DNA from: Clostridia bacterium
GTDB taxonomy: Bacteria; Bacillota; Clostridia; Oscillospirales; Acutalibacteraceae
DNA: 6,135 bases
Assembly: GCA_017442445.1 (NCBI GenBank)
Contig: JAFRZS010000146.1
Location: 1-6,135 of the forward strand
Direction: 5' to 3'
Shown: positions 5,455 through 6,135 of the stretch, one piece after another
Position numbering within the stretch: position 1 is the stretch's first letter
Layout: each line of letters opens with the position of its first letter
Translations under genes and position numbers: made by a program
The notes under the pieces: model-generated
Told to the model about the DNA's origin: nothing
The model's database searches: none
The model's input: the letters and a program-made list of their open reading frames with translations, nothing else

Positions 5455-5630
5455 GTGTGGACTTCAGTCCACCCGAACCTCTTACATCTTCACTCTTACT
5501 TATTACCTCGCCCTCAGGCGTATGGGTGTGGGTGAACCCTACCCTTCATTCTGCATTACGCAGTCAGGCATTTTGCACTCTGCACTTTCACGCTAACCAT
5601 CCCCCTGTCTCCACGTTACAATCTGCGTGG
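5455..5630. repeat. Composite non-coding element of hairpins and degenerate 7-bp repeats
   Basis: This fills most of the 446-bp gene-free gap (5311-5756). In order: hairpin GTGGAC-TTCA-GTCCAC (5457-5472); four tandem heptamers CTTACAT, CTTCACT, CTTACTT, ATTACCT (5481-5508); hairpin CGCC-CTCA-GGCG (5509-5520); hairpin 5524-5544 with a TGAA loop; a second block with GCA starting at 5553, 5560, 5568, 5575 and 5582 (7, 8, 7, 7 bp apart); and a stem CCACG/CGTGG (5611-5630). No convincing protein is encoded on either strand. Degenerate heptamer runs are a known type of intergenic repeat in bacteria; what maintains this one is unknown. Confidence 0.45.
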
Positions 5631-5670
5631 GGCGGCGTTGTTTTTATCTTATGTTGTCTGGCTTGATTGC

Positions 5671-5705
5671 AGAAAGAAGCCGCCCACTGTTTTTTAGTGG
5701 ACGGC
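5671..5705 (-). terminator. Terminator of the Ig-like surface protein gene
   Basis: GCCG and CCACT (5679-5682, 5684-5688) pair with AGTGG and CGGC (5696-5700, 5702-5705) around a 7-nt loop. The 5683/5701 pair is C-A on plus but G-U on minus. On minus, TTCTTTCT (5678-5671) follows. It lies about 50 bp after the minus-strand stop codon at 5757. Confidence 0.7.
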
Positions 5706-5726
5706 CGAACCTTATTATTCTATTGT

Positions 5727-5739
5727 CGGAAACTTTCCG
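5727..5739. other. Short palindrome downstream of the Ig-like gene
   Basis: CGGAAA-C-TTTCCG is a perfect 6-bp inverted repeat around one base, between the stop codon at 5757 and the terminator. It may form a small 3'-UTR hairpin. Its role is unknown. Confidence 0.3.
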
Positions 5740-5756
5740 TGAATGGACTTTTATTA

Positions 5757-6135
5757 TTAATACCAAGCCCAACCCCAAAGAAGAATCCAGATAATCCACT
5801 GCCACCATTTGAGTTTGACTTCCACCTGACAGGTGTCTTTGACTTCGTTGCCGAATTCATCCTTAACAGTTACCGTAATTGTAGCTGTACCTCTGTAATT
5901 TGTTGAAACGTTGCCGTTTTTGTCAACCGTCACAACATCAGGATTTGAAGATGTGTATGTAACTTCATACTCAACACCCTCATCAGCTTCAATCTTAGGT
6001 GCAAGTTTGTACGGGTCTTTATACATTACTGTGAAATCATTGATTGTTACTTTGTTGACTTTGCCCGCATACTCATATTTAGCTATAAGCGTAATATCCT
6101 CTGTTACGCGGAAACGATATTGGAATTCCCCGCTA
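5757..6135 (-). CDS. Partial C-terminus of an Ig-like surface protein with a Trp-rich tail
   Basis: The reading frame is open to the window edge, so the N-terminus is missing and 125 residues are visible. The ATG at 6026 is internal. Visible residues 1-20 (YRFRVTEDITLIAKY) look like the end of a Listeria-Bacteroides (Flg_new/InlB_B) repeat, which typically ends TVTxDTTLTAKW. Residues about 28-108 resemble a bacterial Ig-like Big_2 domain (YTSSNPDVVTVDKNGNVS, then GTATITVTVKDEFGNEV). The protein ends in WWQWIIWILLWGWAWY and then stops, with no charged residues after the hydrophobic stretch. From memory, similar WWQW...GWIWY-type tails occur on Ig-like proteins of gut Clostridia. It could be a membrane or cell-wall retention signal. 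The protein is probably extracellular and its function is unknown. Confidence 0.8.
   Translation of the reverse strand, partial: SGEFQYRFRVTEDITLIAKYEYAGKVNKVTINDFTVMYKDPYKLAPKIEADEGVEYEVTYTSSNPDVVTVDKNGNVSTNYRGTATITVTVKDEFGNEVKDTCQVEVKLKWWQWIIWILLWGWAWY

Noticed and set aside
5406..5906. Two adjacent plus-strand open frames in and beside the gap before the Ig-like gene
   Set aside because: Their translations are low-complexity products of hairpins and heptamer repeats, and the second runs antisense into the Ig-like gene.

Overview
The window looks like chromosome from a low-to-moderate GC gut Clostridia bacterium, most likely Oscillospiraceae (Ruminococcus / Eubacterium siraeum-like). The evidence is family-level: a secreted BspA-type leucine-rich-repeat protein with a dockerin-like C-terminus, a Gram-positive-style LexA with a matching operator, a PflX-type (COG1313) radical SAM protein, and a bacterial Ig-like surface protein. 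The assignment rests on recognising these families, not on a database search.

Layout, left to right. Positions 1-286 are non-coding: a terminator-like hairpin (23-55), a 90-bp element that folds as a three-way junction (106-195), and a perfect 18-bp-stem terminator (222-264). Positions 287-3352 (minus) encode a 1021-residue secreted protein built from a signal peptide, a leucine-rich-repeat domain, eleven Cys/His modules in the order ABABAABAABA, and a dockerin-like double EF-hand. It starts at a TTG behind a strong ribosome binding site, and its promoter (3389-3417) is readable. Positions 3353-3762 form a divergent regulatory region. It holds that promoter, a predicted minus-strand small RNA (about 3468-3608) with two C-rich anti-Shine-Dalgarno segments and its own terminator, a set of TTAACATTTA-like repeats, and the lexA promoter overlapped by a LexA operator.

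lexA (3763-4350, plus) is followed after 93 nt by a radical SAM gene (4444-5310, plus). No terminator suited to the plus strand lies between them, so the radical SAM gene may be co-transcribed with lexA. A hairpin terminator follows at 5339-5377. Positions 5378-5756 are non-coding, with hairpins and degenerate 7-bp repeats. The terminator of the last gene is at 5671-5705. That gene (5757-6135, minus) is cut by the window edge and shows the C-terminus of an Ig-like surface protein ending in an unusual tryptophan-rich tail.

The best candidate for something undescribed is the predicted small RNA between the surface-protein gene and lexA. In its two apical stems, the imperfect pairs are G-U on the minus strand but A-C on the plus strand, which points to a minus-strand RNA. 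Its single-stranded C-rich segments resemble those of Firmicute small RNAs that bind ribosome binding sites.
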